From: Streptomyces sp. NRRL WC-3549
Lineage (GTDB): Bacteria > Actinomycetota > Actinomycetes > Streptomycetales > Streptomycetaceae
Assembly (NCBI RefSeq): GCF_000721935.1
Contig: NZ_KL585390.1
Location: 3,963 to 9,886, forward strand
Direction of reading: 5' to 3'
DNA: 5,924 nt
A program made the position numbers and the translations under genes. This document shows positions 1 through 5,607 of this stretch, one piece after another. The notes beneath the pieces are model-generated. The model was not told the DNA's origin. It saw only the letters and a program-made list of their open reading frames with translations, and searched no databases. Position 1 is the first letter of the stretch; each line of letters begins with the position of its first letter.

Positions 1-587
1 CCGGCCAGTGTCAGGATCCCTTCGGCGATCAGCCCCGCCGCGGGGTGCACGCCGGTGCACAGCGCCGTCGCGATCACCGGGCCGATGACGAACGTGAACT
101 CGTCCGTCACGGACTCGAACGCGGCGGCCGTGGTCATCAGAGGGGACGCCGGGCGCCCCGGGGCGGCGCCGAGCCGCGCCGCCCAGCGGGCCCGGACCAT
201 CGGCCCCACCTGCGGGATCGACGCCCCGGTGGGCACGGCCGCCAGGAACAGGACCCACAGCGGCGCGTGCGCCAGCGCGAGCGCCGTCAGCACCCCGACG
301 GACGCGGCGTGCACCAGCACGCCGGGCACCAGCACCGCGCGCTGGCCGAACCGGTCCGCGAGCCGGCCGGTCTGCGGCGCGAACAGGGCCATCGAGACGC
401 CCGATACGGCGGCGACGGCGCCCGCACTGCCGTAGGAGCCGGTGGTGTGCTGGACCAGCAGCACGATGCTGATGGTCAGCATCGCGAAGGGCTGCCGGGC
501 CGCGAAGCCCGGGATCAGGAAGGTCCACGCACCCGGGGTGCGCAGCAACTGCCCGTAACCGGGGCGGTCGGAGACCGTGGTCGCCAC
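1..587 (-). CDS. MFS family transporter (drug/metabolite exporter type), N-terminal part; C-terminus outside window
   Basis: Reading the minus strand from 587 gives 195 codons open to the left edge without a stop. The protein is strongly hydrophobic, with probable membrane segments near residues 21-45, 55-71, 86-106 and 108-124. Residues 74-84 (GRLADRFGQRA) match MFS loop 2-3 motif A (GxLxDRxGxR). Residues 158-172 (ESVTDEFTFVIGPVI) resemble the conserved fifth-helix region of MFS exporters. Such proteins normally run about 400 residues, so roughly half is missing. The GTG start at 587 is chosen because AGAAAGG lies eight bases upstream (596-602); an ATG at 594 is in another frame. The family couples export of small molecules to the proton gradient in the cytoplasmic membrane. 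The substrate cannot be read from the sequence. It is separated from the upstream antiporter by 387 bp and probably has its own promoter. The family call is firm; exporter direction is an inference. Confidence 0.88.
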   Translation of the reverse strand, partial: MATTVSDRPGYGQLLRTPGAWTFLIPGFAARQPFAMLTISIVLLVQHTTGSYGSAGAVAAVSGVSMALFAPQTGRLADRFGQRAVLVPGVLVHAASVGVLTALALAHAPLWVLFLAAVPTGASIPQVGPMVRARWAARLGAAPGRPASPLMTTAAAFESVTDEFTFVIGPVIATALCTGVHPAAGLIAEGILTLA

Positions 588-595
588 GGTCCATG

Positions 596-602
596 CCTTT
601 CT
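596..602 (-). promoter_or_regulatory. Ribosome-binding site that decides the MFS start
   Basis: On the minus strand AGAAAGG is followed by an eight-base spacer and the GTG at 587. It selects the GTG frame, which encodes the membrane protein, over the nearby out-of-frame ATG at 594. Confidence 0.6.
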
Positions 603-618
603 GCCGCCTGGTGGCCGT

Positions 619-664
619 GCTCCCCGGGTGCGTCCGGCACCAGTGCCGGGGCCGTGCGGGGAGC
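619..664. repeat. Nested inverted repeat in the presumed 5' leader of the MFS gene
   Basis: An outer perfect 8-bp stem pairs GCTCCCCG (619-626) with CGGGGAGC (657-664). Inside it, CCGGCAC (634-640) and GTGCCGG (643-649) form a second perfect 7-bp stem. The two are separated by symmetric seven-base internal loops. The element ends about 16 bases upstream of the MFS ribosome-binding site, so in MFS mRNA it would be a stable hairpin just ahead of translation initiation. It could affect expression or simply reflect high GC content. No known RNA family is recognised. Confidence 0.45.
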
Positions 665-675
665 TGCCGAGAGCT

Positions 676-733
676 GTCCTCTTCGCGCGGGACTGCGGTA
701 GATGCCGGGCGCTCGCTCCAGAGGCGAAAGGAC
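676..733. repeat. Long-range inverted repeat, 10-bp stem with one bulge
   Basis: GTCCT-C-TTCGC (676-686) pairs with GCGAAAGGAC (724-733) over ten base pairs with a single bulged C, enclosing a 37-base loop. It lies between the nested hairpin at 619-664 and the short palindromes at 738-801. A pairing of this size over this distance is not rare by chance in GC-rich DNA, so the support is modest. Confidence 0.3.
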
Positions 734-737
734 GCCA

Positions 738-801
738 CGACCGCCATACGGTCGCGCCAGCTCTGCATCAGGCAGAGTTGGTCGATCTCGATCAGATCGA
801 G
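738..801. repeat. Three consecutive short palindromes
   Basis: Three perfect inverted repeats follow each other with only 6 and 9 bases between them. They are CGACCG-ccata-CGGTCG (738-754), CTCTGC-atcag-GCAGAG (761-777) and the odd palindrome CTCGATC-a-GATCGAG (787-801). The middle one extends to an 11-bp stem (756-782) if two G-U pairs are allowed in plus-strand RNA; in minus-strand RNA those positions are A-C mismatches. The third has the form of a regulator operator. The block lies about 150-215 bases upstream of the MFS start. Function is unknown; operators or a structured transcript are both possible. Confidence 0.4.
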
Positions 802-805
802 TAGA

Positions 806-830
806 TCATGTAGCAATCCTTCATGTTACA
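806..830. promoter_or_regulatory. Candidate operator upstream of the MFS gene
   Basis: This is one of the few AT-richer stretches in the 387-bp gap. TGTAGC (809-814) and GTTACA (825-830) form a dyad with five of six matching positions around a ten-base spacer. The hexamer TCATGT is also directly repeated at 806 and 821, exactly 15 bp apart. Such arrangements suit dimeric TetR-, MarR- or GntR-type repressors, which often control MFS exporters. On the minus strand TAACAT (824-829) could serve as a -10 element, but no matching -35 element is visible. The regulator is not encoded in this window. Confidence 0.3.
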
Positions 831-880
831 GGTGCCGGGGGCCGGGGGCCTGTGATCGGGCACGAGGGGGCTGACGCCGC

Positions 881-983
881 CTCCGATCAGCAGCCGTCCC
901 CAGGCCCGGAGTCTCGCCTCGATCAGCAGCCGCCCCCACGGACCGGGGGCCGGGGACCGGGGAACGGCCTCCGATCAGTGACG
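881..983. repeat. Imperfect dispersed repeats of a GATCAGCAGCCG unit
   Basis: GATCAGCAGCCG occurs at 885-896 and again at 921-932. Both copies are preceded by CCTC or CCTCC and followed by a C-rich run. A shortened copy, CCTCCGATCAG, sits at 968-978, where its last bases overlap the antiporter stop codon. The first two copies are 36 bp apart and the third is 52 bp further on. The block looks like decayed tandem duplication of the 3' flank of the antiporter gene. No coding potential is apparent in it. Confidence 0.5.
932..950 (-). terminator. Possible GC-hairpin terminator of the antiporter gene
   Basis: GCCCCC (932-937) and GGGGGC (945-950) form a perfect 6-bp G:C stem with a seven-base loop, starting 24 bases after the antiporter stop on the minus strand. 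No U tract follows. Streptomyces terminators often lack one, so this is plausible but weak. Confidence 0.3.
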
Positions 984-2579
984 AGTCCTCGTGGCGCCAG
1001 GGCGCTCCTCGCCGCCCCTGCCCAGCTTCTTCGCCAGCTTCACCACCTGCGGTACGTCCACGAGCGGCGCGATGTCCTGCCCGCTCTGCTTGCCGGTACC
1101 CAGCCAGCCGGCCAGCTTGCCCCCCTCGGCGACGGCCCGCAGCCGGGCCTCGGCCGCGTCCCGCACCGGGTCGGTGGCCACGACCAGCAGTTCGTCGCCG
1201 CGCCGGAGCACGGTGGAGGGGGCGGGTACGAAGCTCGTGCCGTCGCGTACGACGAGGGTGACGGCCGAACCGGAGGGCAGGCGCAGTTCCCCGACCTCCA
1301 CGCCGTGCATCTTCGACTTCCCCGGGACCGCGACCGACAGCAGGTGCCCGCGCAGCCGCTCCAGGGGCGCCGACTCGATGCCCAGGTCCGACGCCTCGGA
1401 CGGGTCGTCGCCGATCCGGAGCGCCCGGGCGAGCCAGGGCAGGGTCGGCCCCTGGATCAGCGTGTAGACGATGACGAGCACGAAGACGATGTTGAAGACC
1501 CGGGTGCTGCCCTCGATCCCGGACACCATGGGGATGGTCGCCAGGATGATGGGCACGGCTCCGCGCAGCCCCGCCCAGGACATGAGGGCCTTCTCGCGCC
1601 GTGGCAGGCGGAACGGGGCGAGGCTGATGAAGACCGACAACGGCCGTGCGACGGCGGTGAGCACCAGCCCCACGATCACGGCGGGCCAGAAGTCGTCGAC
1701 CAGGTCGTGCGGGGTGACCAGCAGCCCGAGCAGGACGAACATGCCGATCTGCGCCAGCCAGCCGAGCCCGTCGGCGAAGCCCCGGGTGGCCGGCCAGTGC
1801 GGGAGCTTGGAGTTGCCGAGGATCATCGCGGCGAGGTACACGGCGAGGAACCCGCTGCCGTGGGCCATGGCGCCCGCCGCGTACGCGGAGACCGCGATGG
1901 CCATCACGGCGATCGGGTAGAGCCCGGAGGCGGGCAGCGCGACGTGGCGCAGCCCGTACGAGCCGAGCCAGCCCACCGCGAGCCCGATGGCCGCGCCGAT
2001 GGCCAGCTCCAGTGCTATCTCGCCGATCAGGACGTACCAGTGCTCCACCGGGCCGACGGCGGAGAAGGCGACGACCAGGATGACCACCGGGGCGTCGTTG
2101 AAGCCGGACTCGGCCTCCAGGACGCCCGTGATCCGGGACGGGAGCGGCACTTTGCGCAGCACGGAGAAGACGGCGGCGGCGTCGGTGGAGGAGACGACGG
2201 CGCCGATGATCAGCGCCTGCCGCCAGTCCAGCCCTACGAGGTAGTGCGCCGCGCTCGCCGTGACGCCCACACTGACGCCCACGCCGACGGTCGACAGCAG
2301 GGCTGCCGCCGGAAGTGCCGGGCGGACCTCTTTCCACTTCGTCCCCAGACCGCCCTCGGCCAGGATGACGACCAGGGCGGCGTACCCGATGACCTGGGTC
2401 AGTTCGGCGTTGTCGAACTTGACGTCGAAGAGGCCGTCCTGTCCCAGGACGATGCCGATGCCGAGGTACAGGAGGAGGCTGGGAAGGCCGCTGCGCGACG
2501 AGATGCGGACCGCCGCGACCGCGACCAGCAGCACGAGCGAGCAGGCGAGCAGAAGTTCGTTGAGCGTGTGGACAGTCAG
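975..2579 (-). CDS. Potassium/proton antiporter, CPA1 (NhaP-type) with C-terminal RCK_C domain
   Basis: A 534-residue integral membrane protein that would exchange K+ (or Na+) for H+ across the cytoplasmic membrane, serving ion and pH homeostasis. Residues 1-390 are a Na+/H+ exchanger domain with about twelve hydrophobic segments. They include SSTDAAAV (130-137) and ESGFND (157-162), whose Asn-Asp pair is the CPA1 ion-binding signature; AGLRGAVPI (336-344) is the conserved arginine helix. Residues about 412-480 (HLLSVAVPGKSKMHG through RRGDELLVVATDP) fit an RCK_C/TrkA-C regulatory domain, as in the NhaP2/CvrA group. A basic tail of about 50 residues follows. The start is placed at CTG 2579 because GGAAGGA lies seven bases upstream and no ATG, GTG or TTG occurs in frame back to a stop at 2643-2645. 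The first GTG (2534) has no ribosome-binding site and would cut into the first membrane helix. It is divergent from the acylase gene. Family is secure; the cation preference is inferred. Confidence 0.93.
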   Translation of the reverse strand: MTVHTLNELLLACSLVLLVAVAAVRISSRSGLPSLLLYLGIGIVLGQDGLFDVKFDNAELTQVIGYAALVVILAEGGLGTKWKEVRPALPAAALLSTVGVGVSVGVTASAAHYLVGLDWRQALIIGAVVSSTDAAAVFSVLRKVPLPSRITGVLEAESGFNDAPVVILVVAFSAVGPVEHWYVLIGEIALELAIGAAIGLAVGWLGSYGLRHVALPASGLYPIAVMAIAVSAYAAGAMAHGSGFLAVYLAAMILGNSKLPHWPATRGFADGLGWLAQIGMFVLLGLLVTPHDLVDDFWPAVIVGLVLTAVARPLSVFISLAPFRLPRREKALMSWAGLRGAVPIILATIPMVSGIEGSTRVFNIVFVLVIVYTLIQGPTLPWLARALRIGDDPSEASDLGIESAPLERLRGHLLSVAVPGKSKMHGVEVGELRLPSGSAVTLVVRDGTSFVPAPSTVLRRGDELLVVATDPVRDAAEARLRAVAEGGKLAGWLGTGKQSGQDIAPLVDVPQVVKLAKKLGRGGEERPGATRTRH

Positions 2580-2586
2580 GGTCCGT

Positions 2587-2593
2587 TCCTTCC
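2587..2593 (-). promoter_or_regulatory. Ribosome-binding site supporting a CTG start for the antiporter
   Basis: GGAAGGA on the minus strand is followed by a seven-base spacer and CTG at 2579. It is the only good Shine-Dalgarno sequence near the beginning of this reading frame and is the main reason for placing the start there. Confidence 0.65.
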
Positions 2594-2635
2594 CTGCGTG
2601 CGCCTTCCGGATCGGCCTCCGGGGGACCAGTACTT

Positions 2636-2668
2636 CGTTACCTTACCTAATCTTTAACGCTTTCTTGA
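2636..2668 (-). promoter_or_regulatory. AT-rich core of the divergent control region; candidate antiporter promoter and operator
   Basis: This stretch is strikingly AT-rich for the window. On the minus strand TCAAGA (2663-2668) and TAAGGT (2640-2645) are spaced 17 bp apart and could act as -35 and -10 elements, although the -35 matches only three of six consensus positions. CGTTA (2636-2640) and TAACG (2655-2659) form a dyad with a 14-base spacer overlapping the -10, a position where a repressor could bind. TTAGGTAAGG (2641-2650, minus strand) resembles one half of a DtxR/IdeR-type iron box, but the other half is not conserved. All assignments here are inference from pattern. Confidence 0.35.
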
Positions 2669-2746
2669 CGGCTTCGAGTGTTCGTACGAGCGCGGCGCAG
2701 ATGGGTGCATCCCCATACCGCGTCCGAGTGGCTTCGGCGGGGCGCC

Positions 2747-2752
2747 TATGGT
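2747..2752 (+). promoter_or_regulatory. Candidate -10 element of the acylase gene
   Basis: TATGGT fits the TAnnnT form of streptomycete -10 hexamers and lies 45 bases ahead of the acylase ATG, giving a short leader. No recognisable -35 element stands 16-18 bases upstream, so the support is limited. Confidence 0.3.
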
Positions 2753-2785
2753 TGCTCCTGCACTTCCAGGACCGCCCTGCCCCGC

Positions 2786-2791
2786 GAAGGA
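2786..2791 (+). promoter_or_regulatory. Ribosome-binding site that decides the acylase start
   Basis: GAAGGA with a five-base spacer precedes ATG 2797. The reading frame is open for another 179 codons upstream, but that part overlaps the antiporter gene on the other strand and the intergenic region. This site, followed directly by the basic and hydrophobic anchor, fixes the true start. Confidence 0.75.
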
Positions 2792-2796
2792 CAGCG

Positions 2797-5541
2797 ATGC
2801 CCGCCAACACAACCGCCCCTTCCGGCTCTTCGGATGCGAGGAAACCCGGCAGGAAGAAGGGGCGACGCGGTCGCCTGATCGTGATCGTCCTGGTGCTGGC
2901 GCTCGTCGCGGGTGTCGGGTACGGGGCCTACTGGTCCGTCGCCACGGTCCGGGCCTCCTATCCGCAGACGACCGGCACGCTCGAACTCAAGGGCCTCACC
3001 GGTGACGTCGACGTCAAACGCGACGGCTACGGGATCCCGCAGATCTACGCGGACTCCGACGCCGACCTGTTCCGCGCCCAGGGCTTCGTCCAGGCCCAGG
3101 ACCGGTTCTGGGAGATGGACGTCCGCCGTCACATGACGTCCGGACGGCTCTCCGAGATGTTCGGCTCGGGGCAGGTCGACACCGACGCCTTCCTGCGCAC
3201 CCTGGGCTGGCGCAAGGTCGCCCAGGAGGAGTACGACAAGGTCCTGGACGAGGAGACCAAGAAGAACCTCCAGGCGTACGCGGAGGGCGTGAACGCGTAC
3301 CTCGCCGGCAAGGACGGCAAGGACATCTCCGTCGAGTACGCGGCGCTCGGCCTCACCAACGACTACAAGCCCACCGAGTGGACCCCGGTGGACTCGGTCG
3401 CCTGGCTGAAGGCGATGGCCTGGGACCTGCGCGGCAACATGCAGGACGAGATCGACCGCTCGCTGCTGACCAGCAGGCTCAGCGAGGAGCAGATCGAGGA
3501 CCTGTACCCGGAGTACCCGTTCAAGAAGAACAAGCCGATCGTGGAGAACGGCGCCGTCTCTTCGGTCACCGGTGAGTTCGCCCCGGAGGCCGAGCCGTCG
3601 GACGGCATCGGCGGGGACACCGTGGCCGGGGCGACCGAGGGCCTGAACACCCAGCTCTCCGCGCTCTCCGACACCCTGGACGAGATTCCGGCGCTGCTCG
3701 GCCCGAACGGCAACGGCATCGGGTCGAACTCCTGGGTGGTCGACGGCAAGCACACGACCACCGGCAAGCCGCTGCTGGCCAACGACCCGCACCTGGCGCC
3801 GATGCTGCCCTCGCTCTGGTACCAGATGGGGCTGCACTGCCGTGAGGTCTCCAAGACCTGCCAGTACGACACGGCCGGATACACCTTCTCCGGGATGCCC
3901 GGAGTGATCATCGGCCACAACCAGGACATCGCCTGGGGCTTCACCAACCTCGGCGCCGACGTCACGGACCTCTTCCTGGAGAAGGTCTCGGCCGACGGCT
4001 ACCAGTACGACGGGAAGACCGAGCCCTTCGTCACCCGTGAGGAGACCATCAAGGTCGCGGGCGGCAAGAGCCGGAAGATCACCGTCCGGGAGACCAACAA
4101 CGGCCCGCTGGTCTCCGACCGCAGCAGCGAGATGGAGAAGGTCGGAAAGAGGGCCCCGGTCACCAACGCGGCCCCCGACCGCGGCGACGGCTACGCGATC
4201 GCCCTGAAGTGGACCGCGCTGGATCCCGGCAAGTCCATGGACGCCGTCTTCGAGCTCAACCGCGCCAAGGACTTCAAGACCTTCCGGGCGGCGGCCGAGC
4301 ACTTCGAGGTGCCCTCGCAGAACCTCATCTACGCGGACACCGAGGGCAACATCGGCTACCAGGCCCCCGGCAAGATCCCGGTCCGCCTGAAGGGCGACGG
4401 CACCATGCCGAGCCCGGGCTGGTCCAAGCAGTACGGCTGGGAGAAGGACCCGATCCCCTTCGACGAGCTGCCGTACGAGTACAACCCGGAGCGCGGCTAC
4501 ATCGTCACCGCCAACCAGGCGGTCATCGACGACAGCTACGAGCACATGCTCACCAAGGACTGGGGCTACGGCACCCGCAGCCAGCGGATCAACGACCTGA
4601 TCCAGAAGAAGATCGACGGCGGCGGCAAGGTCTCCACCGACGACATGCAGTCGATGCAGATGGACAACCAGAGCGCCATCGCCGCGAAGCTGGTGCCCAA
4701 GCTCGTCAAGATCGGCATCTCCGACAAGAGCGTCCGCGAGGCCCAGAAGCTGCTGGAGGGCTGGGACTACACCCAGGATTCGGACTCCGCCGCGGCGGCG
4801 TACTTCAACGGTGTCTGGCGCAACATCCTGAAGCTGGCCTTCGGCAACAAGCTCCCCAAGGAGCTCCGCCCCAAGGGTGAGTGCATCTACGTGCGGCCCG
4901 CCGCCGGCACCGGACCGGTGGACGAGCAGAACAAGCTCGTACGCGAGTGCGGCCAGCGCGACCCCGACACGGCGCAGCCGGACGGCGGCGACCGCTGGTA
5001 CGAGGTCGTGGAGTCGATCCTCGACGACCCGGACAACGAGTGGTGGAAGGCGCCCGCGCAAGGCCGGGAAGAAGCCATCGACAACCGGGACCAGCTCTTC
5101 GCCCGCGCCATGGAGGACGCCCGCTGGGAGCTGACCGCCAAGCTCGGCAAGGACATCAGCACCTGGAACTGGGGCCGGCTGCACCAGCTGACCCTGCGCA
5201 ACCAGACGCTCGGCACCGAGGGCCCCGACCTGCTCCAGCGGGCGCTCAACCGCGGCCCCTGGAACCTCGGCGGCGGCGAGGCCGCGGTCGACGCCACCGG
5301 CTGGAACGCCGCAGGCGGCTACGGGGTCATCTGGGTGCCGTCCATGCGGATGGTCGTCAACGTGGGGGACTGGGACAAGTCCCGCTGGATCAACCTCACC
5401 GGCGCCTCCGGGCACGCGTTCAGCGCGCACTACACCGACCAGACGGACAAGTGGGCCGACGGCGAGCTGCTCGACTGGTCCTACGGGAAGGGCGCCGTGG
5501 ACAAGTCCACGGTGGACACGCTGACGCTCAAGAAGCCCTGA
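2797..5541 (+). CDS. Penicillin acylase family protein (Ntn hydrolase), membrane-anchored
   Basis: A 914-residue precursor of an amide hydrolase of the penicillin/cephalosporin/acyl-homoserine-lactone acylase family. A basic N-terminus (residues 14-26, RKPGRKKGRRGR) precedes one hydrophobic helix (about 27-47). No clear signal-peptidase site follows, so it is probably anchored with the enzyme outside the cell. The alpha-chain region has DGYGIPQIYADSDADLFRAQ and MTSGRLSEMFG (about 76-123). A spacer rich in acidic and small residues ends in GNGIG, followed by Ser310-Asn-Ser-Trp. Cleavage before Ser310 would expose the catalytic serine and give a 605-residue beta chain. His332 in ANDPHL is beta residue 23, the position of the acylase active-site His; Asn509 in SQNLIYAD is a likely oxyanion residue. 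Four cysteines (348, 355, 696, 718) form two close pairs, consistent with extracellular disulfides. The start is ATG 2797 with GAAGGA five bases upstream; the frame stays open upstream only by chance. It is monocistronic and convergent with the cyclo-ligase. Substrate is unknown. Confidence 0.93.
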   Translation: MPANTTAPSGSSDARKPGRKKGRRGRLIVIVLVLALVAGVGYGAYWSVATVRASYPQTTGTLELKGLTGDVDVKRDGYGIPQIYADSDADLFRAQGFVQAQDRFWEMDVRRHMTSGRLSEMFGSGQVDTDAFLRTLGWRKVAQEEYDKVLDEETKKNLQAYAEGVNAYLAGKDGKDISVEYAALGLTNDYKPTEWTPVDSVAWLKAMAWDLRGNMQDEIDRSLLTSRLSEEQIEDLYPEYPFKKNKPIVENGAVSSVTGEFAPEAEPSDGIGGDTVAGATEGLNTQLSALSDTLDEIPALLGPNGNGIGSNSWVVDGKHTTTGKPLLANDPHLAPMLPSLWYQMGLHCREVSKTCQYDTAGYTFSGMPGVIIGHNQDIAWGFTNLGADVTDLFLEKVSADGYQYDGKTEPFVTREETIKVAGGKSRKITVRETNNGPLVSDRSSEMEKVGKRAPVTNAAPDRGDGYAIALKWTALDPGKSMDAVFELNRAKDFKTFRAAAEHFEVPSQNLIYADTEGNIGYQAPGKIPVRLKGDGTMPSPGWSKQYGWEKDPIPFDELPYEYNPERGYIVTANQAVIDDSYEHMLTKDWGYGTRSQRINDLIQKKIDGGGKVSTDDMQSMQMDNQSAIAAKLVPKLVKIGISDKSVREAQKLLEGWDYTQDSDSAAAAYFNGVWRNILKLAFGNKLPKELRPKGECIYVRPAAGTGPVDEQNKLVRECGQRDPDTAQPDGGDRWYEVVESILDDPDNEWWKAPAQGREEAIDNRDQLFARAMEDARWELTAKLGKDISTWNWGRLHQLTLRNQTLGTEGPDLLQRALNRGPWNLGGGEAAVDATGWNAAGGYGVIWVPSMRMVVNVGDWDKSRWINLTGASGHAFSAHYTDQTDKWADGELLDWSYGKGAVDKSTVDTLTLKKP

Positions 5542-5554
5542 GGCCGCGACAAGC

Positions 5555-5578
5555 CCCGGAGCAGCCCGGAGCAGCCCG
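5555..5578. repeat. Short tandem repeat, unit CCCGGAGCAG
   Basis: The 10-bp unit occurs twice in perfect tandem (5555-5564 and 5565-5574), followed by the first four bases of a third copy. It lies in the 3' non-coding space between the acylase stop and the terminator hairpin. It is probably a replication-slippage product without function. Confidence 0.7.
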
Positions 5579-5581
5579 TGT

Positions 5582-5607
5582 ACGGCCCCGGGGCGTCCCG
5601 GGGCCGT
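5582..5607. terminator. Bidirectional intrinsic terminator between convergent genes
   Basis: ACGGCCCCGGG (5582-5592) and CCCGGGGCCGT (5597-5607) form a perfect 11-bp stem closed by a four-base loop. It lies 40 bases after the acylase stop. The base after its last position (5608) already belongs to the TGA of the cyclo-ligase on the minus strand. There is no strong U tract on either side, as is common in Streptomyces. Its position between convergent genes indicates that it serves both. Confidence 0.75.

Noticed and set aside
594..768. Open frame on the minus strand from an ATG at 768, with G/C-ending codons
   Set aside because: It runs out of frame into the MFS gene without its own stop, has no convincing ribosome-binding site, and gives no recognisable protein.
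792..824. Short frame on the minus strand (MKDCYMIYSI) as a possible leader peptide of the MFS gene
   Set aside because: No ribosome-binding site precedes the ATG at 824, and nothing in the ten residues suggests attenuation.
831..862. GTGCC...GGCAC pairing as a terminator hairpin
   Set aside because: Only five base pairs around a 22-base loop; too weak to claim.
702..2657. A 651-codon plus-strand and a 503-codon minus-strand frame overlapping the antiporter
   Set aside because: Both give repetitive R/G/D/P-rich proteins without recognisable folds, while the chosen minus-strand frame gives a clear membrane transporter.
2665..2670. TTGACG on the plus strand as the -35 element of the acylase promoter
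   Set aside because: No TAnnnT-like -10 hexamer lies 16-19 bases downstream; the sequence there is GC-rich.
2671..2690. Possible LexA (SOS) box around TCGTACGA
   Set aside because: The GAAC-N4-GTTC pattern of actinobacterial SOS boxes is absent; only an 8-bp palindrome is present.
2746..5430. An 894-codon open frame on the minus strand opposite the acylase
   Set aside because: It is a mirror of the acylase's GC-biased codons. Its translation is a low-complexity V/L/G/D/R-rich string without domains, and the plus-strand product has intact catalytic motifs.
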